Shown: piece by piece, positions 1 through 6,652 of the stretch | Position numbering within the stretch: the first letter of the stretch is position 1 | Layout: each line of letters starts with the position of its first letter | Source of the DNA: Eutrophovita sp913057845 | Lineage (GTDB): Bacteria; Pseudomonadota; Gammaproteobacteria; Burkholderiales; Eutrophovitaceae | Direction of reading: 5' to 3' | NCBI GenBank assembly: GCA_963925895.1 | Contig: CAWUVH010000012.1 | Location: 1-11,388, forward strand | DNA length: 11,388 nt | Program-made: the position numbers and the translations under genes | The notes under the pieces: generated by a model | Told to the model about the DNA's origin: nothing | Seen by the model: the letters and a program-made list of their open reading frames with translations, nothing else | The model's database searches: none

Positions 1-1
1 A

Positions 2-520
2 TCTGCTTTACCTGCGCCTCAGGCACTGATGTTACTTCCTGAGAAATTCGCGCATCACGCTGAGATAAAAACGATTGAGATGCGTGGTTGCGTTTCTTTA
101 ATGCTTGGGTTTTCTAAACGTCTCCCCCTCGAATTTGATGCGGCGCATATTACCCATTCGGACATCAGCTGGATTGCCGTGAACAGTAACAAACCAGGAC
201 GTGGGGATTTATTCACACTGATGGTGCATTCATCCGAGGCGTATGCCGAAGAAAATTTCACTACAGATCGACAAAAAGTAATCAACCACTTATGTCATCA
301 AACGAGTCAAATTTTAGGACACGATGTCAGCAATGCTGACCTCAAGACTGTTCACAGCTGGCGATATGCAAATAATTCTAATCGTGACACTTACCCGCCA
401 TTCGCAGATCATGACTTAAAGCTTGCCGCATGTGGGGACTGGTGCCTAGGGGGTCGCGTCGAAGGTGCCTTTACCTCTGCTCTCAACCTTGCTGAAGCCC
501 TAAACAAGCGTGGCGACTGA
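2..520 (+). CDS. Renalase-like FAD/NAD(P)-dependent amine oxidoreductase, C-terminal part (5' end outside window)
   Basis: The reading frame is open from base 2 and has no start of its own: it enters with SALPAPQALMLLP, the 'LPAPQA' turn typical of renalase-like flavoproteins. An ATG at 29 falls inside this conserved stretch and is therefore not the true start. Further on, WIAVNSNKPGR (about bases 170-200) matches the 'W.a.nSSKPGR' segment of the family, followed by a 'hss.aya..' strand. The C-terminal CGDWCLGGRVEGAFTSAL is the last FAD-contacting motif, where the glycine-rich GGRVEGA turn caps the flavin. The family normally has about 320-350 residues, so roughly half is present here. Family members are cytoplasmic flavoproteins that oxidise amines or reduced nicotinamide isomers; the substrate cannot be told from this fragment. 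The family call is strong, the exact reaction is not. Confidence 0.85.
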   Translation, partial: SALPAPQALMLLPEKFAHHAEIKTIEMRGCVSLMLGFSKRLPLEFDAAHITHSDISWIAVNSNKPGRGDLFTLMVHSSEAYAEENFTTDRQKVINHLCHQTSQILGHDVSNADLKTVHSWRYANNSNRDTYPPFADHDLKLAACGDWCLGGRVEGAFTSALNLAEALNKRGD

Positions 521-849
521 ATTCAACATCAATGCCAGCACAATGATTTCTCACTGTGCGAATACCACTCTAAATCATAACCGCAACTAGACCGTCAGAG
601 CTTACTGCAGAGTAACACCGCCTATGCCACGGAATGCAGCAATGCTGATCGTTTTTTATGGACGACTGTCTTGACAACACCCACTGTGGTCACGCTGACA
701 TCCCTCTTTACTTTGAATCTTAGAACAGTAGATACCGTTTCTGTTGATTTTAGCAGTAACACTACCGACAGAAACATTATCAAAATGGGAGCTGACCTCA
801 TTCAAACTTTTTTAGAGGTCACCGAGTAACGAGTTACATACTAAGATTT
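521..849. other. Intergenic stretch with no convincing gene; possible degraded ORF
   Basis: This lies between the + strand oxidoreductase and the - strand desuccinylase-like gene, whose ends converge here. The + strand is open in one frame from 581 to the TAA at 827-829 (82 sense codons) but without an in-frame ATG near its 5' end; the only ATG is at 785. The C-terminal residues (KMGADLIQTFLEVTE) look protein-like. In another frame a 21-codon ORF starts at ATG 658. A short CAGC/GCTG hairpin at 637-647 followed by six T at 652-657 could be a weak + strand terminator for the oxidoreductase. A 7-bp inverted repeat, TGACCTC/GAGGTCA, lies at 793-799 and 815-821. None of these is strong on its own. 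Confidence 0.4.
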
Positions 850-1803
850 TTACTTGAGCCGATCAGAGTGTTTTGCCAAATAAAACCACTCCTGGTTGAC
901 CTGGGCCTTCGTATTCGGAAATACAATCCACCCATCCTGGTCCGCAGTTAACGCAGTGCCATCACGCCGGTGGGCAATGACCGTCCCGCGTTTAATTTCC
1001 TCAAAACTTAACCAATCTCGAGTAAAGCAATCATCAGGGTCAAGTCGATCGATAACCTGGTAAAGACGTATTACCTCGGGTTCTGTAACGGGCTTAGGTT
1101 TCGTATCTGACGTCATACCCAGGTGCGCAAGTGTATTGCGTATTGCGGTGTACGCAGTCAGTGGCGCACCATCATCCGCGTGTTGTCCACACTCAAGTGT
1201 CACTGCGATACCACCGCTGCGCCGCATGGTTTCCGTGGTGCCAACGCCATAATCAACGTGAGCCTCAACGCCCCGTGCTTGACGATCACGAACCCCTTGA
1301 GCATACGTCTCAAGCCAACCTTCAACAAATCGATCAGCCCCTAAGCGAAGTGCCAAACCTTCCTCCTGCTTAGCAAGCGCTATCGGCTCCAGAGCACCCG
1401 TATTATTGGATGCACCAATGAGTGCGAAGGGAATACCAGGCGCCTGAAACGAATGCAGATCAATCAACACATCGTGTTGCTCGAGCATCGGGCAAAGCAC
1501 ATTACAGATGGAATCTTCAAAGTCTTGCGGATTGTCGCTAACACGCATGTTGCGGTTCAGGTTTCGGTCACCGTGACGACGTTCGAGCTGGAATGCAAGT
1601 GGATTGGTGATCGGCACCATGGTGAGCGTGCCTTGCTCAATACACACTTCCCCACTTTCAATCTCTCGTTGTAAACGCTGCAGTGCTTCCGTCCCACAGG
1701 TCTCGTTTCCGTGCACAGCACCCAAGATGATTAGCTTTGGCCCAGACCGTAAACCGACAAACTGATGCACAGACAAGCCGGTTGGTGTGCGAAGCTCCTT
1801 CAT
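850..1803 (-). CDS. Succinylglutamate desuccinylase/aspartoacylase (AstE/ASPA) family zinc hydrolase
   Basis: This 317-residue protein is a predicted cytoplasmic zinc-dependent carboxypeptidase-like hydrolase of the M14/AstE-ASPA family, which removes an acyl group from an N-acyl amino acid. The zinc ligands are visible: H31 and E34 in GAVHGNE, and H117 in DLHS. The arginine motif RNLNRNM (80-86) and the probable catalytic glutamate E204 in VTLECGQ are also present. The C-terminal about 80 residues (from VIRLYQV) form the small beta domain seen in this family. The ATG at 1803 has a modest GGTGG just upstream. It lies downstream of the peroxiredoxin gene but a terminator separates them, so it is probably transcribed alone. 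No arginine-succinyltransferase (ast) genes adjoin it, so true succinylglutamate desuccinylase activity is not supported; deacylation of another N-acyl amino acid is equally possible. Confidence 0.85.
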   Translation of the reverse strand: MKELRTPTGLSVHQFVGLRSGPKLIILGAVHGNETCGTEALQRLQREIESGEVCIEQGTLTMVPITNPLAFQLERRHGDRNLNRNMRVSDNPQDFEDSICNVLCPMLEQHDVLIDLHSFQAPGIPFALIGASNNTGALEPIALAKQEEGLALRLGADRFVEGWLETYAQGVRDRQARGVEAHVDYGVGTTETMRRSGGIAVTLECGQHADDGAPLTAYTAIRNTLAHLGMTSDTKPKPVTEPEVIRLYQVIDRLDPDDCFTRDWLSFEEIKRGTVIAHRRDGTALTADQDGWIVFPNTKAQVNQEWFYLAKHSDRLK

Positions 1804-1851
1804 GATCCACCCATCATAATGTTTCGTATTGTTTCAATGTTCGAGTGATAC

Positions 1852-1890
1852 AAAAAAACCGCACAACGAGGTTAGCTCTGCGTTGCGCGG
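1852..1890 (-). terminator. Intrinsic terminator of the peroxiredoxin gene
   Basis: The arms CCGCACAACG (1859-1868) and CGTTGCGCGG (1881-1890) pair over 10 bases with one mismatch around a 12-base loop. On the - strand the stem is followed directly by seven T (1852-1858 read as A on +). It lies 12 bases past the peroxiredoxin stop, so it ends that transcript before the next - strand gene. Confidence 0.9.
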
Positions 1891-1901
1891 CGTACCTGAT
1901 A

Positions 1902-2555
1902 TTAATTAGGTAACTTAGCTTTTCTGAGATACGGCGTTAACGTCTCAAAACTACCGAACTTTGCCTTAGCATCTTCGTCGCTGACGGCCGCAGGTATCAC
2001 AACATCCTCACCCACTTGCCAGTTAGCTGGGGTCGCCACACCGTGTGCTGCAGACGTTTGAAGCGCGTCAAGTGCTCTGAGAACCTCTGCAAAGTTACGA
2101 CCCACTGTCATCGGATAGGTCATGGTGAGCTTGAGTTGCTTATCGGGTCCGATAATAAAAACTGAGCGCACGGTGGCACTGTGAGCCGGCGTTCGACCAT
2201 CGGGCAGGTATGCTTCAGCAGGTAACATATCAAACGCTTTCGATACGGCAAGATTGTCATCAGCGATAATTGGAAACTCAGGCTTTGCACCACCCACCTT
2301 TTCAATATCTTTTTTCCAATTTCGATGATCCTCTGCGCTATCTACCGAAATACCAATCACTTTGGTACTGCGTTTGTCCCACTCACTCTTGAGTTGCGCA
2401 ACCGCGCCAAACTCAGTGGTACATACGGGCGTGAAGTCCTTCGGATGTGAAAACAGTATCGTCCAGCTCTCACCCACGAAGTCATGCAGTGAGGTCTTAC
2501 CCTCATCAGTTTCCACGTCTAAATTAGGTATTGTGTCGTTGATCCTTAAACTCAT
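1902..2555 (-). CDS. 1-Cys peroxiredoxin (Prx6/AhpC-TSA type)
   Basis: This is a thiol peroxidase that reduces H2O2, organic peroxides or peroxynitrite in the cytoplasm. The active-site motif PxxxTxxC is seen as P38-KDF-T42-PV-C45, followed by TTE, and the conserved arginine is R130 in SATVRSVFI. C45 is the only cysteine in the 217 residues, so there is no resolving cysteine and the enzyme must be recycled by an external thiol. The long C-terminal domain (NWQVGEDVVIPAAVSDEDAK onwards) and the length of about 215 are characteristic of the Prx6 subfamily rather than typical 2-Cys AhpC or BCP. The ATG at 2555 is set by a clear AGGAGA Shine-Dalgarno at 2561-2566. It is monocistronic, with its own terminator. 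The upstream region is shared with a divergent gene; no recognisable OxyR site was seen. Confidence 0.95.
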   Translation of the reverse strand: MSLRINDTIPNLDVETDEGKTSLHDFVGESWTILFSHPKDFTPVCTTEFGAVAQLKSEWDKRSTKVIGISVDSAEDHRNWKKDIEKVGGAKPEFPIIADDNLAVSKAFDMLPAEAYLPDGRTPAHSATVRSVFIIGPDKQLKLTMTYPMTVGRNFAEVLRALDALQTSAAHGVATPANWQVGEDVVIPAAVSDEDAKAKFGSFETLTPYLRKAKLPN

Positions 2556-2560
2556 ATTTT

Positions 2561-2566
2561 TCTCCT
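2561..2566 (-). promoter_or_regulatory. Ribosome binding site of the peroxiredoxin gene
   Basis: AGGAGA on the - strand, 5 bases before the ATG at 2555, fixes the start. Confidence 0.85.
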
Positions 2567-2598
2567 GTCATGTCGCACTTAAACTACAAAATACACAC

Positions 2599-2627
2599 TT
2601 ATCATGCCGCTAAGATAACTTTGTCAT
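2599..2627 (-). promoter_or_regulatory. Possible sigma70-type promoter of the peroxiredoxin gene
   Basis: On the - strand, ATGACA (2627-2622; 5 of 6 to TTGACA) is followed after 17 bases by TGATAA (2604-2599), which is a poor match to TATAAT. Start-site spacing would give a leader of about 35 bases containing the Shine-Dalgarno. Only spacing and the -35 match support this. Confidence 0.22.
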
Positions 2628-2683
2628 TCTCTCGCATTTCAAATTTAAAATCATCTATTACCCCACCTAAATCATGAAACGTT

Positions 2684-2715
2684 GCCGGAATCGTCGATTT
2701 CCGGAGATTTCCGGC
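2684..2715. repeat. GATTTCCGG direct repeat with inverted half-site, possible operator
   Basis: GATTTCCGG occurs twice with a 10-base period (2696-2704 and 2706-2714). It is preceded at 2684-2692 by GCCGGAATC, nearly the reverse complement of the same unit. Three half-sites within one to three helical turns, in the intergenic region between two divergent genes, suggest a transcription-factor binding site. The regulator is unknown. Confidence 0.4.
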
Positions 2716-2798
2716 TGAATTCAACCGATTCACCTCAAATCTATATATATTGGGGCTGTTCGTTGGACAAACACCCGTAAAGTCTGTAACTCGACAAC

Positions 2799-2804
2799 AA
2801 GGAG
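2799..2804 (+). promoter_or_regulatory. Ribosome binding site of the exported-protein gene
   Basis: AAGGAG with a spacing of 6 bases to the ATG at 2811. Confidence 0.8.
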
Positions 2805-2810
2805 TGTCAC

Positions 2811-3416
2811 ATGATGGGATCGTCAATATTATTATTACGCTGCTTGCTGCTTACGTGTTTGGCCGGCTTCATAAGCCCCCACGCGAACGCCCAATTCAAT
2901 ACGTCACTTACAGATTCTATCTATCACCAACCTTGGATATTGCATAATAAAATCCTCGATCAGTTACCAGAGTCTCAACTCAGGATGCTGCGTGAAAACA
3001 CAGATGCCGAACTGGGACGGACCTTAATTTATTTGGATACAGATGCTAAATATTTTAAAAATCAGGTCCTTGAAGCAATAAACCAATTATTTGGCTTCCC
3101 ACAATTCTCAGAAATGGCGGGAGAAGTATCTAAGAACTGGAGTGAAACACTCTTGAGAGTAGATGGAAACCTAAAGGTGATTTACGAACAGCTGGGGATC
3201 CAAGACGATCCATCCGTACGTGAAGCGCACGCAACCACTCAAATCCTCATTGAGGCCTTAGCCAAACAACAGCCTTTCGAAAAAGATGTTTTCAATTCGC
3301 TTGGCAGAGGTGTGAGAGAGTTAGCAGTCAGCATGGCAAACCGTTGGTGGCTTGGTTCAGAAGGACTGACGACGCTCGTTACAAAAATTAATGGCTCAGA
3401 TCTTTCGCAGGAATAA
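2811..3416 (+). CDS. Exported protein of unknown function
   Basis: I do not recognise the family. The first 27 residues form a classical Sec signal peptide: hydrophobic core LLLRCLLLTCLAGF, then a small-residue cleavage site, ANA before QFN. The mature protein is therefore likely periplasmic, with about 174 residues. It has no cysteine after the signal, no lipobox and no further membrane segment, and appears mostly helical and rich in E, L and Q. No catalytic motif is evident; the C-terminal half contains NRWWLGSEGLTTLV. AAGGAG at 2799-2804, seven bases before the ATG at 2811, supports the start; a second ATG at 2814 is also possible. It is divergent from the peroxiredoxin gene and lies 70 bases upstream of the dioxygenase gene on the same strand, so co-transcription is possible but unproven. 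Confidence 0.75.
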   Translation: MMGSSILLLRCLLLTCLAGFISPHANAQFNTSLTDSIYHQPWILHNKILDQLPESQLRMLRENTDAELGRTLIYLDTDAKYFKNQVLEAINQLFGFPQFSEMAGEVSKNWSETLLRVDGNLKVIYEQLGIQDDPSVREAHATTQILIEALAKQQPFEKDVFNSLGRGVRELAVSMANRWWLGSEGLTTLVTKINGSDLSQE

Positions 3417-3428
3417 GGTAGCGCTTCA

Positions 3429-3472
3429 GAAAGGCTCTGTACTGAGCTTATAATGTACTCCTTAGCTTTTTT
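3429..3472 (+). terminator. Weak possible terminator after the exported-protein gene
   Basis: An interrupted stem can be drawn: AAGG with CCTT and GTAC with GTAC, separated by an unequal internal loop. It is followed three bases later by six T (3467-3472). The stem is poor, so this may attenuate rather than stop transcription into the dioxygenase gene. Confidence 0.25.
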
Positions 3473-3486
3473 AAAGATGGTTACCC

Positions 3487-4257
3487 TTGAAAAGAAAACT
3501 GCATAAATCCAATCTAGAACCCAATTTCACTGCGATCGAGCAAGTCGAACAGATCATCAAACAACGGGGCTACGCGAACATCGATCCGAGTGCCCTCATG
3601 GGACTATTTAATACTGCGCCAAAAGAACTGCAAGAGCTGTCTGACTCATGGCACCATCTGACAACAGATGAGTACTTAAAAGACGGGGGCAAGTACAGAA
3701 AGCGCCGACACGCAAGTCTAGAGATCAGCACTTCTGACTTACACGTAGTCCCACAACGGGCCCACTGGCAACCCACGACCTACAACGCGCTTCATGGCGG
3801 CATGCACCGATGGTTCGACCCAATTACTACAGATGTTTTGTCCTCACAGTTCTTCAAAGAGTTACTCATGTGGTTGGCCAAGTTAGCTTCCCGCATAGAT
3901 GGCGAAAAGCTCTGGTATAGCGAAGCACATCAATTTCGTATTGACACGACCAACGGCATTGGTCGACCGACCCCAGAGGGCGCGCATCGAGACGGCGTCG
4001 ACTGGGTTGCCCTATGCCTTATTGAGAGAAAGAACGTGACCGGCGGCGAAACTCATGTATTCGAAGTCGATACACCCAATGGACAACGATTCACCATGTC
4101 TCAACCATGGAGCCTCCTCATACTCGACGACAGGCGAGTCATCCATGAGACGACTCCAATTCAGCCCGACGGTGTAAATGGGTGGAGAGACACACTTGTG
4201 ATCACACTGAGGGCTGACGGCTTTCTCGAAGAGACCTCTGCAGAAGAAAAACTATAG
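3487..4257 (+). CDS. Fe(II)/2-oxoglutarate-dependent dioxygenase family protein (PF10014, amino-acid hydroxylase type)
   Basis: This is a 256-residue cytoplasmic non-haem iron oxygenase. The iron facial triad is visible: H167 and D169 in EGAHRDG, and H220 in RRVIHET. R234 in WRDTLVI is placed to bind the 2-oxoglutarate carboxylate. The PTPEGxHxDG context is characteristic of the family containing L-isoleucine 4-hydroxylase from Bacillus, whose members hydroxylate free aliphatic amino acids; those run to about 240 residues, so this one is full length. The start is TTG at 3487: an in-frame stop at 3472 closes the frame upstream and the next Met is residue 38. The ribosome site (AAGATGG) is weak. 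The + strand neighbours are an exported unknown protein and a DUF4396 membrane protein, which give no substrate hint. The family is well supported; the substrate is unknown. Confidence 0.88.
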   Translation: MKRKLHKSNLEPNFTAIEQVEQIIKQRGYANIDPSALMGLFNTAPKELQELSDSWHHLTTDEYLKDGGKYRKRRHASLEISTSDLHVVPQRAHWQPTTYNALHGGMHRWFDPITTDVLSSQFFKELLMWLAKLASRIDGEKLWYSEAHQFRIDTTNGIGRPTPEGAHRDGVDWVALCLIERKNVTGGETHVFEVDTPNGQRFTMSQPWSLLILDDRRVIHETTPIQPDGVNGWRDTLVITLRADGFLEETSAEEKL

Positions 4258-4406
4258 CTTTAAATCTATTTTTCGGCCAACAATCATCGTATCCATAGCG
4301 GCGCTCACACCACGGTATGGTTAGATGGAAATTATTTACCTACTCCAATCGTAGTATCCTCTTGGCATAACCTCTTTTAATAGCACTCCGCAACCCTTAT
4401 TACTTC

Positions 4407-4835
4407 ATGCTAAATATTTCCTGGGTTTGTCAGCACACGTGGAAGCGAGCAGCCCACAATACGATGTGGTGTCTTGCTGGTTGTTCTATCGGTGACTTTG
4501 GAACAATTGCCTATGCTCAGTGGACGGCATTAACGTGGCCTGTGTGGCAAATCATGCTGCTTGCCATTATTAATGGCCTTCTGACCTCAATAGCCCTGGA
4601 AACATTAATTCTCACAAAACAAATGTCTCTATCAGTTGCGTTCAAAACAGCAATCGGTATGTCTTTGATCTCGATGGTCGCAATGGAAACGGCTATGAAC
4701 TTAATCGATGTTCTGTTAACCGGTGGCGCGATGTTAACCTGGTGGGTCATCCCGCCCATGTTGTTCGCTGGGTTTTTGGCCCCTCTACCCTACAACTATT
4801 GGCGACTGAAAGCGCTCGGCAAGGCGTGCCACTGA
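4407..4835 (+). CDS. DUF4396 domain membrane protein
   Basis: A 142-residue integral inner-membrane protein of unknown function. The N-terminal WCLAGCSIGD (21-30) corresponds to the Cys-rich 'HC..GC.iG' signature I associate with DUF4396, and is followed by hydrophobic segments at about 34-60, 74-100 and 108-130. The middle helix has the family's polar intramembrane run 'lS...ME...N.id', seen here as LISMVAMETAMNLID, and the last segment ends in PYNYWRLK. Cysteines 22 and 26 and the buried M-E/N-D residues suggest a metal or redox role, but none is established. The position occupied by His in the signature, as I remember it, is Trp21 here. No good Shine-Dalgarno precedes the ATG at 4407, but a stop at 4368 and no other upstream start leave it as the best choice. 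The gene is convergent with the glucosylglycerate cluster. Confidence 0.75.
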   Translation: MLNISWVCQHTWKRAAHNTMWCLAGCSIGDFGTIAYAQWTALTWPVWQIMLLAIINGLLTSIALETLILTKQMSLSVAFKTAIGMSLISMVAMETAMNLIDVLLTGGAMLTWWVIPPMLFAGFLAPLPYNYWRLKALGKACH

Positions 4836-4880
4836 CCTGACCTCACGAAAGCCATTCGTTTAAAGCGACAACAAGCGATT

Positions 4881-4909
4881 AATAAGTTATCAATGATTGA
4901 TTACTTATT
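4881..4909. repeat. 29-bp near-perfect palindrome between convergent genes
   Basis: The arms AATAAGTTATCAAT and ATTGATTACTTATT surround a single central G and pair over 14 bases with one T-T mismatch. It lies 45 bases past the DUF4396 stop and covers the stop codon and last codons of the phosphorylase gene. As RNA it would fold from either strand, so it could act as a bidirectional 3' end hairpin. It is AT-rich and lacks a flanking U tract, so it is not a textbook intrinsic terminator; a protein-binding palindrome is the alternative. Confidence 0.6.
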
Positions 4910-6652
4910 TGTAATCCAAACTGTTTGATAAGGGTCAAGCCCCATTTCGCTTTGATGCGAGAGCAATCGCGCCCCACCAATAAGATCTCGCCAGCTTTCA
5001 ATCTCGATTAAGTTTAAGTCCGCAAGCTGTAATCTCTTAGCAGTAGACGTTAAATTCGTAATCGCGAAAACGCTCTGTCCACGATCTTGACTTTGACGCC
5101 AAACCCCAAAATAATCTCGACCCAGTTGAAGCGTGAATTGTGTGGCATTAGGATGAAATGCAGCCTGAGCAGCCCTCATTTTAATTAAGGTTTTAAGCGT
5201 ATCGAATAGTATGCGCTCACGGGTATGCGTGCTGCTCAAACGTGAATCAATGAATGCTTTGGTATGTTTTTTTCGATTAATCCGTCGATTAATACCCGAA
5301 GTGGATACTTCATCCAGATCATTCTCGGTTGCCAGCAGAGAGTTAATATATAACGCAGGAACCCCCTCCAAACTGAACATGACTAAATGAGCTGCGATAA
5401 ATCTTTGCATCGCGTAACGACCATTGGGGTCGACATCCGTTTTCTCAAGCGCACTGTATAAGGTGATATTTGCCTCATAAATCTTTTTCGTTCCATCCTG
5501 CATCGTGCGCCAAGTGAATAGACTGCCGTTTTGTTCTAAGCGTTGAACAAGATTTTCGCGCGCATCATCATCAAGTAAACCCTCCGTGGGCCGAAGGCCA
5601 AAACCATCATGCGAAGCTAAAAAATTCAAATAACTGTTCCCCAAAAGTGCTGGCGGCATACTCATAGCCCAGCGCCTCAGCACATTAGAGTCACCGGTTA
5701 AGAGCGTGTGTAGTAATAACGGGGGCAGCGGGAAATTATAGATCCAATGCGCCTCATTTCCATTGCCAAAATAACTCAGATTTTCTTGATTGGGCAGATT
5801 GGTCTCCGTGACAATCACCACATCGTCCGCATACGCATCACAGATATACCTGATGAGTTTGATAATGGCATGCGTCTGACTGAGGTTCAAACAAGTGGTA
5901 CCAGAACGCTTCCATAAAAACCCCACAGCGTCGAGCCTCAATACAGAAACACCATGATTGATAAAATCAAGAATGATATTTAAAAAATACTCAAGTACTG
6001 CTGGATTGGTAAAATCGTAGTCCACTTGATCTTCGCTGAACGTACACCAAACCACTCTCTCAGCTGACTTGGTGGTCACCGTCAGAAGTAACGGATGTCC
6101 CCTTGGACGAATCACCCGAGAGACGTCAAAGTCTTCGTTAACAGTCAGAAAAAAACCGTTTCCAGGTTCCTCATCATTTAGAAACTGCTGAAATAACGGA
6201 CTGGATTGAGCGCCATGGTTAAGGACTAGATCAGCCATAACCCGGTATTTTTTTGAGAGCGAGGTGACATCAGCCCACGCACCCAGTGACGCATCCACGC
6301 GCTCGTGATCCGAAACGGCAAATCCATCGTCCCCACTTGACGGAAAAAATGGCAGTATATGTATGGTGCTGACAACACCATGAAGATATGTATCGCAAAA
6401 ACGACCTAAAGATACAATGGGAGAGAGCCCCTCCTCCGTCACTGAATCAGCATAGCTGATCAGCACACACGTCCCTTGATCCCATTTCTCCAGGTTCGGG
6501 TTTACACGCTCGGCACCTGTCGTCAGTCGAGTACTGATTCGAGCAGTAAGGGCTGATAACTCATCACTCCACTCGTCTTTATAAATTTCTTTTAACCAAC
6601 GCAGAATCGATTCACTGATTAAGGCCTTGTCTCGATCATCGTAGTTCTGCAT
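4901..6652 (-). CDS. Glucosylglycerate phosphorylase (GH13_18, sucrose-phosphorylase-like)
   Basis: A 583-residue cytoplasmic retaining glycoside phosphorylase. The GH13 core motifs are in order: PFFPSSGDDGFAV (101-113), DLVLNH (141-146), nucleophile D241 in LRLDAVGFLWK, acid/base E283 in VTETN, and transition-state Asp D349 in ASHDG. The GTTCLNLSQTH loop after the nucleophile resembles the YcjM/glucosylglycerate and sucrose-6-phosphate phosphorylase clade rather than classical sucrose phosphorylase. Location decides among these: it overlaps by 17 bases the glucosyl-3-phosphoglycerate synthase gene and follows a matching phosphatase. The predicted reaction is glucosylglycerate + phosphate giving glucose-1-phosphate + D-glycerate. 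It is the last gene of the operon. Translation is probably coupled, with only a weak purine-rich site (GAGAAAG) before the ATG at 6652. The GH13_18 call is very firm; the substrate rests on context. Confidence 0.85.
   Translation of the reverse strand: MQNYDDRDKALISESILRWLKEIYKDEWSDELSALTARISTRLTTGAERVNPNLEKWDQGTCVLISYADSVTEEGLSPIVSLGRFCDTYLHGVVSTIHILPFFPSSGDDGFAVSDHERVDASLGAWADVTSLSKKYRVMADLVLNHGAQSSPLFQQFLNDEEPGNGFFLTVNEDFDVSRVIRPRGHPLLLTVTTKSAERVVWCTFSEDQVDYDFTNPAVLEYFLNIILDFINHGVSVLRLDAVGFLWKRSGTTCLNLSQTHAIIKLIRYICDAYADDVVIVTETNLPNQENLSYFGNGNEAHWIYNFPLPPLLLHTLLTGDSNVLRRWAMSMPPALLGNSYLNFLASHDGFGLRPTEGLLDDDARENLVQRLEQNGSLFTWRTMQDGTKKIYEANITLYSALEKTDVDPNGRYAMQRFIAAHLVMFSLEGVPALYINSLLATENDLDEVSTSGINRRINRKKHTKAFIDSRLSSTHTRERILFDTLKTLIKMRAAQAAFHPNATQFTLQLGRDYFGVWRQSQDRGQSVFAITNLTSTAKRLQLADLNLIEIESWRDLIGGARLLSHQSEMGLDPYQTVWITNK

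Noticed and set aside
671..699. TTGACA at 671-676 as a + strand promoter
   Set aside because: At 17 bases spacing the -10 position reads GCTGAC, unlike TATAAT, and no gene follows on that strand.
1813..1818. TATGAT on the - strand as -10 box for the desuccinylase-like gene
   Set aside because: It would put the transcription start almost at the start codon, and no -35 element lies at a proper distance.
2602..2826. 74-residue - strand ORF in the peroxiredoxin/exported-protein intergenic region
   Set aside because: It covers the likely regulatory region and the ribosome site of the + strand gene, and has no plausible ribosome site or family features.
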